DNA from: DATBGO01 sp050011895
GTDB lineage: Bacteria; Actinomycetota; Actinomycetes; Streptosporangiales; Streptosporangiaceae
Assembly (NCBI GenBank): GCA_050011895.1
Contig: JBEKIF010000009.1
Location: 1-64,000 of the forward strand
Reading direction: 5' to 3'
DNA: 64,000 nt
In this document: positions 26,509 to 35,230 of the stretch, piece after piece
Numbering within the stretch: the first letter of the stretch is position 1
Layout: every line of letters starts with the position of its first letter
The notes under the pieces: generated by a model
The model's input: only the letters and a program-made list of their open reading frames with translations
Databases searched by the model: none
What the model was told of the DNA's origin: nothing
Position numbers and translations under genes: made by a program

Positions 26509-27776
26509 CGGCCCCCCAGGGAAGCCGCCGCGGCCACGCCGGACCGGCAGCCGTCCTCGTGGAAGCCCCAGCCGTGGTACGCGCCCGCGTAGGCGGTCAC
26601 CCCGTCATTCAGCCCGGGCAGCCGGCGCTGCGCGGCGACGCTGGCCGGATCGTAGATCGGGTGCTCGTAGTCCATCCTGGCGAGCACGTGCTCGTCGCGG
26701 ATCTGACCGCCGCCACCCAGCGTGACGATGTAATCGCGGGTGACCGACAGCCGCTGCAGCCGGTTCAGGTAATAGCTGACCTGCACCTGGGCGGCTGATG
26801 CCGCGCACGATGGCAGTGCGTAATTCCAGGAGGCGCGGACCGCCGGGCTCGCCGGGATCAGATCCGGGTCGGTGTGCAGGATCGTGGCGTTATGGGAGTA
26901 TCTGAAGGCGCCGAGGACCGCCCGCTCGGCGGCAGTCGGGTCGGCGAGCAGGCGCAGCGCCTGATCGGGATGCGTCGCGACCACGACGGCATCGAACTGG
27001 TCCGCCTGATCACCGTCATACCTGACCTCGGCGCCGCCGGGAAACCGGCGAACGGCGCGCACCCGGGCGCCGGCCCGGACCGCCGACAGCTGCTTGGCGA
27101 CCCGCTCGACGTAGCTGCGGGACCCCCCGGCGACCGTCCGCCACGGCGGCGAGCCCGTGACCGAGAGCAGCCCGTGATTGTCGAGGAACCTGAACAGGTA
27201 CCTGGCCGGGTAGCTCAGCGCGGTCTCCGGCGAGCATGACCACACGGCCGCGACGAACGGCATCGCGAAATGCGTAATAAAATAGCGCGAGTAGCCCCCG
27301 GCGGCCAGGAACTCGCCGAGTGTCCGATCACCGCCCGGGATCCCGTTATAGCTGCTCTCGCCAAGCAGGCTGCGCGCGCTCCGGTGAAACCGGAGCACCT
27401 CGCCGAGCATCCTGAGGTAGCGGCCGCGGCCATGCCGGACCCCGGCCGCCAGCCCGCGCGGGCCACGCTGGCCCGCATACTGCAGGCCGCAACCGGCACA
27501 CCGGACCGACATGCTCATCTCCGATTCCGTAGTGGTCACGCCAAGTTCGGTAAATAGCCTGGTCAGCAGGGGGTAGGTGCGTTCGTTGTGAACGATGAAC
27601 CCGGTGTCGACCGGCACTTCCCGGCCATCGGCCAGCGGAAGCAGATGCGTGTGGGCGTGACCGCCGAGCCGGTCGTCAGCCTCGAACAGCGTTACGTCGT
27701 CGGTCCGCGCCAGCACATACCCGGCGGTCAGCCCGGCCACGCCGCTGCCGATCACGGCAATCCGGCGGCTGCTCAT
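26502..27776 (-). CDS. FAD-dependent amine-oxidase-like oxidoreductase (COG2907 type)
   Basis: 424 residues. The ADP-binding fold is at the N-terminus (IAVIGSGVAGLTAGYVLA, then FEADDRLGGHAHTH). VDTGFIVHNERTYPLL and GGSRSYVERV are typical of COG2907, and the C-terminal FAD contact is NDGVTAYAGAYHGWGFHEDG. I start at ATG 27776; the reading frame continues far upstream through repeat DNA without similarity. It is the first gene of the operon FAD oxidase - DUF1365 - CFA2 - CFA1 - DUF1295. Plant cyclopropane synthases carry a similar oxidase fused to a CFA domain, so an acyl-chain oxidation or desaturation role fits; inference. Confidence 0.9.
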   Translation of the reverse strand: MSSRRIAVIGSGVAGLTAGYVLARTDDVTLFEADDRLGGHAHTHLLPLADGREVPVDTGFIVHNERTYPLLTRLFTELGVTTTESEMSMSVRCAGCGLQYAGQRGPRGLAAGVRHGRGRYLRMLGEVLRFHRSARSLLGESSYNGIPGGDRTLGEFLAAGGYSRYFITHFAMPFVAAVWSCSPETALSYPARYLFRFLDNHGLLSVTGSPPWRTVAGGSRSYVERVAKQLSAVRAGARVRAVRRFPGGAEVRYDGDQADQFDAVVVATHPDQALRLLADPTAAERAVLGAFRYSHNATILHTDPDLIPASPAVRASWNYALPSCAASAAQVQVSYYLNRLQRLSVTRDYIVTLGGGGQIRDEHVLARMDYEHPIYDPASVAAQRRLPGLNDGVTAYAGAYHGWGFHEDGCRSGVAAAASLGGRW

Positions 27777-27909
27777 CCGGACCGGCGGCCAGCCCACAAC
27801 GCCCGTGCTGCCGCGAAGCCCCTGCCCCTGGACATCCCCGTATCCGGCATCGCGGTATCCCCTCTTGCACTCATGCCCCAGGTTCGGCGCCCGAGAGGTC
27901 GGGGATTGG

Positions 27910-27921
27910 TGACGTGCGTCA
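27910..27921. promoter_or_regulatory. Palindrome TGACGTGCGTCA upstream of the lipid operon
   Basis: Perfect 12-bp inverted repeat 134 bp upstream of the FAD oxidase start. It could be an operator for this operon or for the divergent permease; no regulator gene lies next to it. Confidence 0.3.
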
Positions 27922-27928
27922 CATTCGC

Positions 27929-28053
27929 CCGGTGACGGTCCGGTGACGGCCCGGTGCAGGCCGGTGCAGGCCGGTGACGGCGCGGTGCAGGGCCGGGGCA
28001 GGCCGGTGACGGCCGGTGACGGCGCGGTGCAGGGCCGGGGCAGGCCGGTGACG
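27929..28053. repeat. GC-rich minisatellite in the lipid operon/permease divergent gap
   Basis: The 469-base gap 27777-28245 contains degenerate repeats of CCGGTGACGG and CGGTGCAGG. The clearest unit, 32 bp long, occurs at 27971-28002 and again at 28013-28044 (period 42). The rest of the gap (28054-28245) should hold the permease promoter; AGGAAGG precedes its start. Confidence 0.85.
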
Positions 28054-28245
28054 GACCCGTTCCTGCCCGTATCGCTGCCTGGATACCGCGGTGGCCGTCC
28101 GGAAGATTTTTCTTTGGTACTGACTGCGTAGTAACGTCCGCTTCGGCGCAACGTCAGCTTTCGGAGCGCCTGGCTGGCCCCTCCCGTCGGTGCCGACAGA
28201 TGGTGCCTGCCTGGCCGGAGGGCCCGCAGCAGGAAGGTTTCGGCG

Positions 28246-29673
28246 ATGGTGAGGGAAACAGCTGCCGGCAGCGCGACGGCCCGGTCGGACGGGCCGCCGA
28301 TTACCGCGGTCGAGCAGCGCGGCATCGAGCATGTGCCGCAGGAGAGCCGCTGGGGCAGGCCGATCGGCCTGTTCTGGATGTGGGCGGGGGCCGTCTGGAA
28401 CGTCGAGTTTCTTATCTACGGCTGCCTGGCGGTCCTCGTTTTCGGCCTGTCCTTCGCGCAGGCCGTCGTGGTCATCCTGGTCGGCAACCTGTCCTACCTG
28501 CTCACCGGCCTGGCAAGCCTGCAGGGCCCGCAGGCGGGCACCACGACCTTCGCGATCAGCCGGGCCCCGTTCGGGCCGAACGGCAACCGGATCCCGTCAT
28601 TCTTCAACTGGGTGACCCAGGTCGGTTTCGAGATCGAGGGGGTCGCCCTGGTCGTCTTCGCGGCGATCGCCCTGTCGCTGCGCGCTGGCTTCGCGGCCGG
28701 GACGCCCGCGAAGATCATCTTTATCGTGGCCGCGGTGGCGGTCCAGGCGGTGCTGCCGCTGCTGGGACATGCCGCGGTGGTCAAGGTGCTCAGATGGCTC
28801 GCCATCCCGTTCGTGGTGCTCTTCGTGATCATGGCGGTCATCACGAGCTCGAAGGTCAACCTGCACGCCGCGGGGCACGGCGCCGGCTGGGGCTCGATGC
28901 TGGTCTTCCTCGCGCTGGTGATCGCCGCTGGCGGCCTGGGCTGGAGCGAGAACGGTAACGACTACTCGCGCTACCTACCGTCAGGCACCGGCAAGCGGAA
29001 CATCGTGCTGGCCGTCACGCTCGGCGCGGCCATCCCGTCGGCGCTGCTGGAGATCCTCGGCGCGGCGGTGGCCACCGGGGTGCCCGGAGCGACCACGATC
29101 ACCGGGCTCACCCAGGGATTTCCCAGCTGGTTCATCGTGCCGTACCTGATCGTGGCCATGTTCCAGCTGTTCGCGATCAACACCCTGGACCTGTACTCCT
29201 CCGGCGTGACGCTGCAAAGCCTGGTGCCCCGCCTGCGGCGCCTGCAGTGCGTGCTGATCGACACGGTGATCTGCGGCGCGTTCGTCGCCTACGCGGTCTT
29301 CCAGTCTCGGTTCTTCACGCTGCTGACGGATTTCCTGCTGTTCATCATCGTCTGGCTGGGCCCGTGGTGCGCGATCTACCTGGTGGACAGCTGGCTGCGC
29401 CGGAACCGCTACGACCACCAGGCGCTGCTCGAGGAGCGCGGCGGGCGGTACTACCGCAACGGCGGTGTCCACTGGCCGGGGGTGATCGCCCTGGCGGGCG
29501 GCATGGTGGCCGCGGCGCTCTGGCTGAACGCTTACCCGCCCTACGTGTCACCACTGTCGAGCCGGCTGGGCGGATCCGACTTCAGCGTCTTCCTCGGACT
29601 GGTCGTCGGCGGCACCCTGTACTGGCTGCTCGCCCGCAGCGACGTCCGGGCCGAAACAGCAGACGCTGTTTGA
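28246..29673 (+). CDS. NCS1-family nucleobase permease (purine/cytosine type)
   Basis: 475 residues with about 12 hydrophobic helices. NCS1 features include a cytoplasmic N-terminus with RWGRPIGLFWMWAG, GPQAGTTTFAISRAPFGPNG, FFNWVTQVGFEIEGVAL and GWSENGNDYSRYLP. These transporters import cytosine, purines, allantoin or related compounds with H+ or Na+. Its position directly upstream of xanthine dehydrogenase genes makes a purine or ureide the likely substrate. ATG 28246 has a good ribosome binding site (AGGAAGG) 10 bases upstream. The 110-base gap to the next gene may allow cotranscription. Confidence 0.9.
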   Translation: MVRETAAGSATARSDGPPITAVEQRGIEHVPQESRWGRPIGLFWMWAGAVWNVEFLIYGCLAVLVFGLSFAQAVVVILVGNLSYLLTGLASLQGPQAGTTTFAISRAPFGPNGNRIPSFFNWVTQVGFEIEGVALVVFAAIALSLRAGFAAGTPAKIIFIVAAVAVQAVLPLLGHAAVVKVLRWLAIPFVVLFVIMAVITSSKVNLHAAGHGAGWGSMLVFLALVIAAGGLGWSENGNDYSRYLPSGTGKRNIVLAVTLGAAIPSALLEILGAAVATGVPGATTITGLTQGFPSWFIVPYLIVAMFQLFAINTLDLYSSGVTLQSLVPRLRRLQCVLIDTVICGAFVAYAVFQSRFFTLLTDFLLFIIVWLGPWCAIYLVDSWLRRNRYDHQALLEERGGRYYRNGGVHWPGVIALAGGMVAAALWLNAYPPYVSPLSSRLGGSDFSVFLGLVVGGTLYWLLARSDVRAETADAV

Positions 29674-29783
29674 GATGGGTACCGGCGGTTCCCTGTGCTG
29701 GTCGTCCCTGTGCTGGCCGCGGGGGTCGCGCGGGCCACGGCCTAAGGTCGCGTAGGTGGGAGGATGAGATCCGAGGAGCAACT

Positions 29784-30671
29784 GTGGATTTTATTCAGCC
29801 GACCACCTGGGCCGAGGCGCTGGCCGCCAAGGCAGCGAGGCCGACGGCTTTGCCGCTGGCCGGCGGCACCGACGTGATGGTCGAGCTGAACTTCGACGCG
29901 CGCAGGCCGGACTCGCTGCTCGACCTCACCAGGATTCCCGAGCTGACGAACTGGGCCGCCGCCGACGGCCAGATCCGGCTGGGCGCCGGCGTGACCTACG
30001 CGCGGGTCATCGACGAACTCGGCGGCCTGCTGCCCGGCCTGGCGATGGCCGCCCGCACGGTCGGCTCGCCGCAGATCCGCAACCGCGGAACCGTCGGCGG
30101 TAACCTCGGCTCCGCGTCGCCAGCCGGGGACTGCCATCCGCCGCTGCTGGCGGCCCGGGCCCTGGTCGAGGTGGCTTCGGTGCGCGGAACACGGGTGCTG
30201 CCGGCCGACGATTTCTACACCGGCGTGAAGCGCAGCGCGCTGGCCCCCGACGAGCTGATCGCGGCGGTCCTGATCCCGCTCGCCGCGGGTCCCCAGCAGT
30301 TCAGCAAGATCGGAACCCGCAATGCGATGGTGATTGCCGTGGCCGCGTTCAGCATTGCTCTTGATCCCGTGCGCAGGACCGTCGGGACGGGCATCGGATC
30401 GGCGGCGCCCACCCCGCGGCGGGCCCCCCGGGCCGAGCTGTTCCTCGGCAGCGCACTGGACGAGGCGCGCCTGTGGGAGTCAAGGGGCGAGCTGCCCGAG
30501 CCGGTCGCCATTCAGTTCGCCGAGCTTGTCAAGGCGGCGGCGGAACCCATCGATGACGTCCGGGGCAGCGCCGCCTACCGGCTGCACGCGCTCGCGGTCA
30601 TGGCCCGCAGGACGCTGGCGTGGGCCTGGCAGGACTACCGTGACGGCGGCCAGCGGGCCGGAAGGAGCTGA
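29784..30671 (+). CDS. xdhB: Xanthine dehydrogenase, FAD-binding subunit
   Basis: 295 residues of the medium (FAD) subunit of molybdenum hydroxylases. Seen are the N-terminal FIQPTTWAEALA, the FAD loop PLAGGTDVMVELN, the second FAD motif GSPQIRNRGTVGGNLG with SPAGDCHPPLLA, and the CO-dehydrogenase-flavoprotein C-terminal part. GTG 29784 is chosen because GAGGAG lies six bases upstream; the frame is open leftward into the permease gene only by chance. It passes electrons from the Fe-S subunit to NAD or another acceptor. First gene of a tightly packed XDH set. Confidence 0.92.
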   Translation: MDFIQPTTWAEALAAKAARPTALPLAGGTDVMVELNFDARRPDSLLDLTRIPELTNWAAADGQIRLGAGVTYARVIDELGGLLPGLAMAARTVGSPQIRNRGTVGGNLGSASPAGDCHPPLLAARALVEVASVRGTRVLPADDFYTGVKRSALAPDELIAAVLIPLAAGPQQFSKIGTRNAMVIAVAAFSIALDPVRRTVGTGIGSAAPTPRRAPRAELFLGSALDEARLWESRGELPEPVAIQFAELVKAAAEPIDDVRGSAAYRLHALAVMARRTLAWAWQDYRDGGQRAGRS

Positions 30672-30674
30672 TCA

Positions 30675-31226
30675 GTGCGGATCACGGCGACCGTCAACGG
30701 CGCGGTCATGCGGGCCGACGATGTCTGGGAAGGCGAGAGCCTGCTGTATATGCTGCGGGAGCGGATGGGGCTGCCCGGCTCCAAGAACGCCTGCGAGCAG
30801 GGTGAGTGCGGGTCCTGCACCGTGTATCTCGACGACCTGCCGGTCTGCGCCTGCCTGGTGGCGGCCGGCCAGGCGGAGGGCCGCAGCATCGTCACTGTCG
30901 AGGGCCTGGCTGATGGCGAGAACCTGCATCCGGTGCAGGAGGCGTTCGTGGCGGCCGGGGCCGTGCAGTGCGGGTTCTGCACGCCTGGCCTGCTGGTCGC
31001 CGCGCATGACCTGCTGCGCAGGCGCGGGCGGCCGTCCACGGCCGAGGTCCGCGAGGCGCTCGCGGGCAACCTGTGCAGGTGCACCGGGTACGAGCAGATC
31101 CTCGCGGCGGTCGCGCTGGCGGCAGAGAACCTTGCGGCGCAGAACGTTGCGGCGCAGAACGTTGCGGCGCAGAACGTTGCGGCGCAGAACGTTGCGGCGC
31201 AGCAGCGGGAGGGCGAGCGACGGTGA
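30675..31226 (+). CDS. xdhC: Xanthine dehydrogenase, [2Fe-2S] subunit with repeat tail
   Basis: 183 residues. The plant-type ferredoxin cluster is bound by C40, C45, C48 and C60 (CEQGECGSC). The second cluster uses C99, C102, C134 and C136 (QCGFCTPG, GNLCRCTGYEQI). The family usually ends near residue 155-160. Here a tail of AAQNV pentapeptides, coded by a 15-bp minisatellite, follows. GTG start with GAAGGAG in front. The stop overlaps the next gene by four bases. The symbol follows the subunit order of E. coli XdhABC and is by analogy. Confidence 0.92.
   Translation: MRITATVNGAVMRADDVWEGESLLYMLRERMGLPGSKNACEQGECGSCTVYLDDLPVCACLVAAGQAEGRSIVTVEGLADGENLHPVQEAFVAAGAVQCGFCTPGLLVAAHDLLRRRGRPSTAEVREALAGNLCRCTGYEQILAAVALAAENLAAQNVAAQNVAAQNVAAQNVAAQQREGERR
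31134..31202 (+). repeat. 15-bp minisatellite at the 3' end of the Fe-S subunit gene
   Basis: About 4.6 copies of GCGGCGCAGAACGTT, nearly perfect, encoding AAQNV repeats after the conserved domain. The frame is kept and the GTGA overlap to the next gene is intact. Confidence 0.95.
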
Positions 31227-32578
31227 CCGTTCTCGTGCTGACCGGATGTCACGTGGTGACCATGAACACCGCGCGGGATGAGCACGCCGGCGGGTATGTC
31301 GCCGTTGACGGCCGCCGGATCGTGGGCGCCGGAGCTGGGCCGGTGCCCGCCAGCCTGGCCGGCGCCAGACAGCTCGACGCCAGCGGCTGCCTGGCGACCC
31401 CTGGCCTGATCAACGCCCACCATCACCTGTACCAGTGGGCGACCAGGGGACGGGCGGTGGACGCCACGTTGTTCGGCTGGCTGACCGAGCTGTACCCGGT
31501 CTGGGCCGGCCTCGACGAGGAGATCGTCGCGGCGGCGGCGACAGCCGCGCTGGCCTGGCTGGCCAGAACGGGCTGCACTACCACGATGGACCACCACTAC
31601 CTGTTCCCGCCCGGCGCCGGAGACCTGCTGGGCGCCACCGTCGAGGCCGCGCGTCAGGTGGGCCTGCGGTTCCATCCGACCCGCGGGTCGATGGACCTCG
31701 GTGCCAGCACGGGCGGGCTGCCACCAGACGACGTCGTGGAAGACCGGGACACCATCATGGCCGCCACCCAGGCGGCGATCGACAAGTACCACGACCCATC
31801 GCCCGAATCGATGCTCCGGATCGGGGTCGCGCCCTGCTCGCCGTTCTCGGTCACCCGCGGGCTGCTCGCCGATGCCGCCGAGCTGGCCAGGAGCAGGGGA
31901 GTCCGGCTGCACACCCACATCGCAGAGACAGCTGACGAGGACGACTACTGCGCGGAGCATCTTGGCTGCACGCCGATCGAGTACCTGGAATCGCTCGGCT
32001 GGCTGGGCAGCGATGTGTGGCTGGCGCACGCCGTGCACATCGGCGATGCGGCCATCGCCAGGCTCGGCGCGACCGGCACCGGCGTCGCGCACTGCCCGTC
32101 GTCGAACGCCAGGCTCGGCTCGGGCATCTGCAGGTCCCGCGCGCTGCTCGACGCTGGCGTGCCGGTCGGGCTCGGCGTGGACGGCGCCGCGTCCAACGAG
32201 GAGACCTCGCTGATCGGCGAGGTCAGGGCCGCCACGCGGTTCGCCCGCGCGGTGGGCGGCCCGCAGGCGATGGGCGTCAGGGACGCGCTGGAGCTGGCCA
32301 CCCGCGGCGGTGCCCGGCTGCTCGGCCGGGAGGCCGAGATCGGCTCGCTGGAGCCCGGCAAGCTGGCCGACGTCGCCCTTTGGCGGCTGGACACCCTGCC
32401 GCACGCCGGCATCGCCGACCCGGTTGCCGCTCTCGTGCTTGGCCCGCGCCCCCCGCTTGAGCTGCTGCTGGTGAACGGCCAGCCAGTGGTGTCCCGTGAT
32501 CGGCTGCTGACCGTCGACGAGCACCAGGCCGCGGTGGCGGCCCGCCGGGCCAGCCTCGCCCTGGCGGAGAAGACCTGA
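31223..32578 (+). CDS. Amidohydrolase, 8-oxoguanine deaminase-like
   Basis: 451 residues of the ATZ/TRZ/guanine-deaminase group. Metal ligands are visible: HxH in INAHHHLYQW (H66, H68), HTHIAET, LAHAVHI, and Asp in GLGVDGAASNE. The AHHHLYQW segment and the DATLFGWLTELYPVW block are typical of 8-oxoguanine deaminase (to urate), with hydroxy-atrazine hydrolases as close alternatives. Product urate would feed the same route as xanthine dehydrogenase. GTG 31223 overlaps the Fe-S subunit stop by four bases, and the stop overlaps the next start by one base. It thus lies inside the XDH operon. Confidence 0.85.
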   Translation: MTVLVLTGCHVVTMNTARDEHAGGYVAVDGRRIVGAGAGPVPASLAGARQLDASGCLATPGLINAHHHLYQWATRGRAVDATLFGWLTELYPVWAGLDEEIVAAAATAALAWLARTGCTTTMDHHYLFPPGAGDLLGATVEAARQVGLRFHPTRGSMDLGASTGGLPPDDVVEDRDTIMAATQAAIDKYHDPSPESMLRIGVAPCSPFSVTRGLLADAAELARSRGVRLHTHIAETADEDDYCAEHLGCTPIEYLESLGWLGSDVWLAHAVHIGDAAIARLGATGTGVAHCPSSNARLGSGICRSRALLDAGVPVGLGVDGAASNEETSLIGEVRAATRFARAVGGPQAMGVRDALELATRGGARLLGREAEIGSLEPGKLADVALWRLDTLPHAGIADPVAALVLGPRPPLELLLVNGQPVVSRDRLLTVDEHQAAVAARRASLALAEKT

Positions 32579-34896
32579 TGCCCGGCAGCAGCACGCCCAC
32601 CAGGAACGCTCCCGCTGGCCTGCGCGCTCCGGCGGGCAGCGGCGTCGGTGCCAGCCCGCGGCGCCCGGACGGCACGCCGAAGGTGACCGGGCAGTTCGCC
32701 TACGGCAGCGACCTGTTCGCGCAGGACATGATCTGGGGCGTCACCCTGCGCAGCCCGCACCCCCACGCGAAGATCGAGTCCATCGACATCGGGCCTGCGC
32801 TGGCCACGGCGGGCGTTTTCGCGGTGCTGACGCACGCGGACGTCCCCGGTGCCAATCGCTGCGGGCTCGAACATGCCGACCAGCCGGTGCTCGCCGCCGA
32901 CGTGGTCCGCTACCAGGGCGAACCTGTCGCCCTGGTAGCCGCCGACCACCCCGAGATCGCCCGCCGGGCGGCCAAGAAGATCATCGTCAGCTACCAGGCC
33001 CTCGAGCCGGTCACCGACGCGGTGGCCGCGCTCGACGCGGCCGCACCGCGGCTGCATCCACCCGGCAACCTGGTCCGCCACCTCAAGATCCGCAAGGGCG
33101 ACCCGGCGCCGTCCGCCCCGGTGGTCGTCACTGGCGAGTACTCGGTCGGGATGCAGGACCAGGCGTTCCTCGGACCAGAGGCCGGGCTGGCGATCCCCGA
33201 CGGTCAGGGCGGCGTTGACCTCTATGTGGCCACCCAGTGGCTGCATTCCGACCAGCGGCAGATCTGCGCCGCACTCAGGCTGCCGCCCGAGCAGGTCAGG
33301 CTGGTGCTAGCCGGGGTCGGCGGGGCCTTCGGCGGCCGCGAGGACCTGTCGATGCACGTGCACGCGTGCATGCTGGCGCTGCGGACAGGCAAGCCCGTAA
33401 AGATGGTCTATAACCGCGAGGAATCGTTCTTCGGGCACGTACACCGGCATCCCGCGGTGCTGCGTTACGAGCACGGCGCGGACCGCGACGGAAGCCTGGT
33501 CTACGTCCGGGCGCAGATCTACCTTGACGGCGGCGCCTACGCCTCCAGCACGTCGGCGGTGGTCGGCAACGCGGGCACGATGGGGGTCGGCCCGTACGTC
33601 GTGCCCAGTGTGCACGTGGACTGCTACGGCGTGTACACCAACAACCCGCCGTGCGGCGCGATGCGCGGTTTCGGCTCGGTCCAGGCCGCGTTCGGGTACG
33701 AGGCGCAGATGGACAAGCTGGCCGCCGCGCTCGGCATGGACCCGGTCGAGCTGCGCTGCAGGAACGGGATGACCCTGGGCTGCGAGGCGCCGACCGGGCA
33801 GATCGTGGACAGCCCGGCCCCGGTGGCTGAGCTGCTGCGCCGCCTGCAGGCGATGCCGTTGCCGCCCGAGCGCCCGGCTGCCGATTATGACCTGCGGGAG
33901 CTGCCGGGTGGCGTGTCGAATACTACGCATGGCGAGGGCGTGGCCCGCGGCATCGGGTACGCGGTGGCCTACAAGAACGTCGGGTTCTCCGAGGGTTTCG
34001 ACGACTATTCGACCGCCCGGGTCCGGCTGCAGGTGACAGCGGGCGAGCCGGTCGCCACGGTGCACACCGCGGCTGCCGAGGTCGGCCAGGGCCTGGTCAC
34101 GATCGAGCAGCAGATCTGCCGCACCGAGCTGGGCGTAGACCAGGTGCTGCTCAGTCCGAAGGACACCGGAGTCGGCTCGGCGGGCTCCACGTCGGCGTCC
34201 CGCCAGACCTATATGACAGGCGGCGCAGTCAAGGCCGCCTGCGAACTCATCCGCGAGCGCGTCATCGCGCTGGCCGAGCGCAGCATGGGCCGGACGCTCG
34301 CCGGGCTGACGCTGGCCGGCGGCTGGGTCGTAGCCGCCGATGGCGAGCGGCTGGCCGCCGTCGCCGAGGTGCTCGGCGCCGAGGTGATCGAGGAGACGGT
34401 GCAGTGGCGGCACCGGCCGACCCGGCCGGTCGACCCGGAAACCGGCCAGGGCTTCGCGCACGTCCAGTACGCGTTCGCCGCGCACCGCGCCGTGGTCGAC
34501 GTCGACACCGAGCTCGGCCTGGTCAAGGTGGTCGAGCTGGCCTGCGCGCAGGATGTCGGCAAGGCCATTAACCCGCAAGCGGTGCTGGGCCAGATCTATG
34601 GCGGCACGGCGCAGGGGCTTGGCCTGGCGATCATGGAAGAGATCCAGGTAACCGGCGGGGTGATCAGGAATCCGTCGTTCACCGACTACCTCATTCCCAC
34701 CATCCTCGATATGCCGCCGATGCGGGTCGAGCTGCTCGAGTACCCGGATCCGAACGCGCCCTACGGCGTGCGCGGGGTCGGTGAGCCGCCGACGATCTCG
34801 TCCGGCCCGGCCGTGGCAGCCGCGATCCGCGCCGCCACCGCGCTCGATCTCGCGCGGGTCCCGGTAAGACCGGAACATATAACGGGTACCGGGTGA
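32578..34896 (+). CDS. xdhA: Xanthine dehydrogenase, molybdopterin-binding subunit
   Basis: 772 residues. N-terminal part GVGASPRRPDGTPKVTGQ and QFAYGSDLF; molybdopterin contacts GGVGGAFGGRED, PCGAMRGFGSVQAAF, GSAGSTSASRQTYMTGGAV; catalytic glutamate in the C-terminal GVGEPPTISSGPAV. It hydroxylates hypoxanthine/xanthine (or another N-heterocycle) at the Mo centre. Length fits the family. No XdhC-like sulfurase/chaperone gene is adjacent. Symbol is by analogy with E. coli XdhA. Confidence 0.93.
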   Translation: MPGSSTPTRNAPAGLRAPAGSGVGASPRRPDGTPKVTGQFAYGSDLFAQDMIWGVTLRSPHPHAKIESIDIGPALATAGVFAVLTHADVPGANRCGLEHADQPVLAADVVRYQGEPVALVAADHPEIARRAAKKIIVSYQALEPVTDAVAALDAAAPRLHPPGNLVRHLKIRKGDPAPSAPVVVTGEYSVGMQDQAFLGPEAGLAIPDGQGGVDLYVATQWLHSDQRQICAALRLPPEQVRLVLAGVGGAFGGREDLSMHVHACMLALRTGKPVKMVYNREESFFGHVHRHPAVLRYEHGADRDGSLVYVRAQIYLDGGAYASSTSAVVGNAGTMGVGPYVVPSVHVDCYGVYTNNPPCGAMRGFGSVQAAFGYEAQMDKLAAALGMDPVELRCRNGMTLGCEAPTGQIVDSPAPVAELLRRLQAMPLPPERPAADYDLRELPGGVSNTTHGEGVARGIGYAVAYKNVGFSEGFDDYSTARVRLQVTAGEPVATVHTAAAEVGQGLVTIEQQICRTELGVDQVLLSPKDTGVGSAGSTSASRQTYMTGGAVKAACELIRERVIALAERSMGRTLAGLTLAGGWVVAADGERLAAVAEVLGAEVIEETVQWRHRPTRPVDPETGQGFAHVQYAFAAHRAVVDVDTELGLVKVVELACAQDVGKAINPQAVLGQIYGGTAQGLGLAIMEEIQVTGGVIRNPSFTDYLIPTILDMPPMRVELLEYPDPNAPYGVRGVGEPPTISSGPAVAAAIRAATALDLARVPVRPEHITGTG

Positions 34897-34943
34897 GTAT
34901 CGGCACGCCCAGCCGGGCCGCACGCCCGCCGGGCCCCGCCGCC

Positions 34944-35081
34944 CAGTCAGCAGGCCAGTCCGCCCAGTCAGCGGGCCAGTCCGGCCAGTCAGCGGGCCAG
35001 TCCGGCCAGTCAGCGGGCCAGTCCGGCCAGTCAGCGGGCCAGTCCGGCCAGTCAGCGGGCCAGTCAGCGGGCCAGTCCGGC
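34944..35081 (+). repeat. 21-bp minisatellite at the truncated allantoinase locus
   Basis: About 6.6 copies of CAGTCAGCGGGCCAGTCCGGC; one unit is cut to 12 bp. The array begins just after the xdhA stop and ends six bases before the surviving allantoinase fragment. A plus-strand frame (34893-35111) reads QSAGQSG repeats and does not look like a real protein. Confidence 0.95.
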
Positions 35082-35086
35082 CGGAG

Positions 35087-35230
35087 ATGCTGCTGCACCG
35101 GCACCGGCTGACCCCCTACGCGGGCCAGGCGCTGCACGGCGTGGTACGGCAGACTTGGTTGCGGGGCACGGTGATCTCGGGGGGCGAACCAGCCGGGCAG
35201 CTGCTGACCCGAGAGGATGACCGCCGGTGA
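35087..35230 (+). pseudogene. allB: Allantoinase, C-terminal remnant
   Basis: Read in frame from ATG 35087 this stretch gives 47 residues ending at TGA 35230, with HRHRLTPYAGQALHGVV then RQTWLRG and EPAGQLLTRE. That is the conserved C-terminus of allantoinase (YAGR.L.GVV..TWLRG). The roughly 400 N-terminal residues with the metal site are missing. Upstream in this frame only the 21-bp minisatellite is found, without start codons. The stop overlaps the allantoicase GTG by four bases, as expected from an original allB-alc operon. Loss by deletion is the simplest reading; a sequence assembly error at the repeat is the alternative. Confidence 0.7.

Noticed and set aside
33307..34923. 538-codon minus-strand frame opposite the xanthine dehydrogenase large subunit
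   Set aside because: No recognisable domain and fully antisense to a conserved gene.
34944..35081. Possible CRISPR array
   Set aside because: Units are directly adjacent without spacers and no cas gene is present; the same holds for the other arrays in the window.
34893..35111. Small frame of QSAGQSG repeats starting in the xdhA stop
   Set aside because: Pure translation of a 21-bp minisatellite; the frame that continues into real protein similarity is the allantoinase remnant in another phase.
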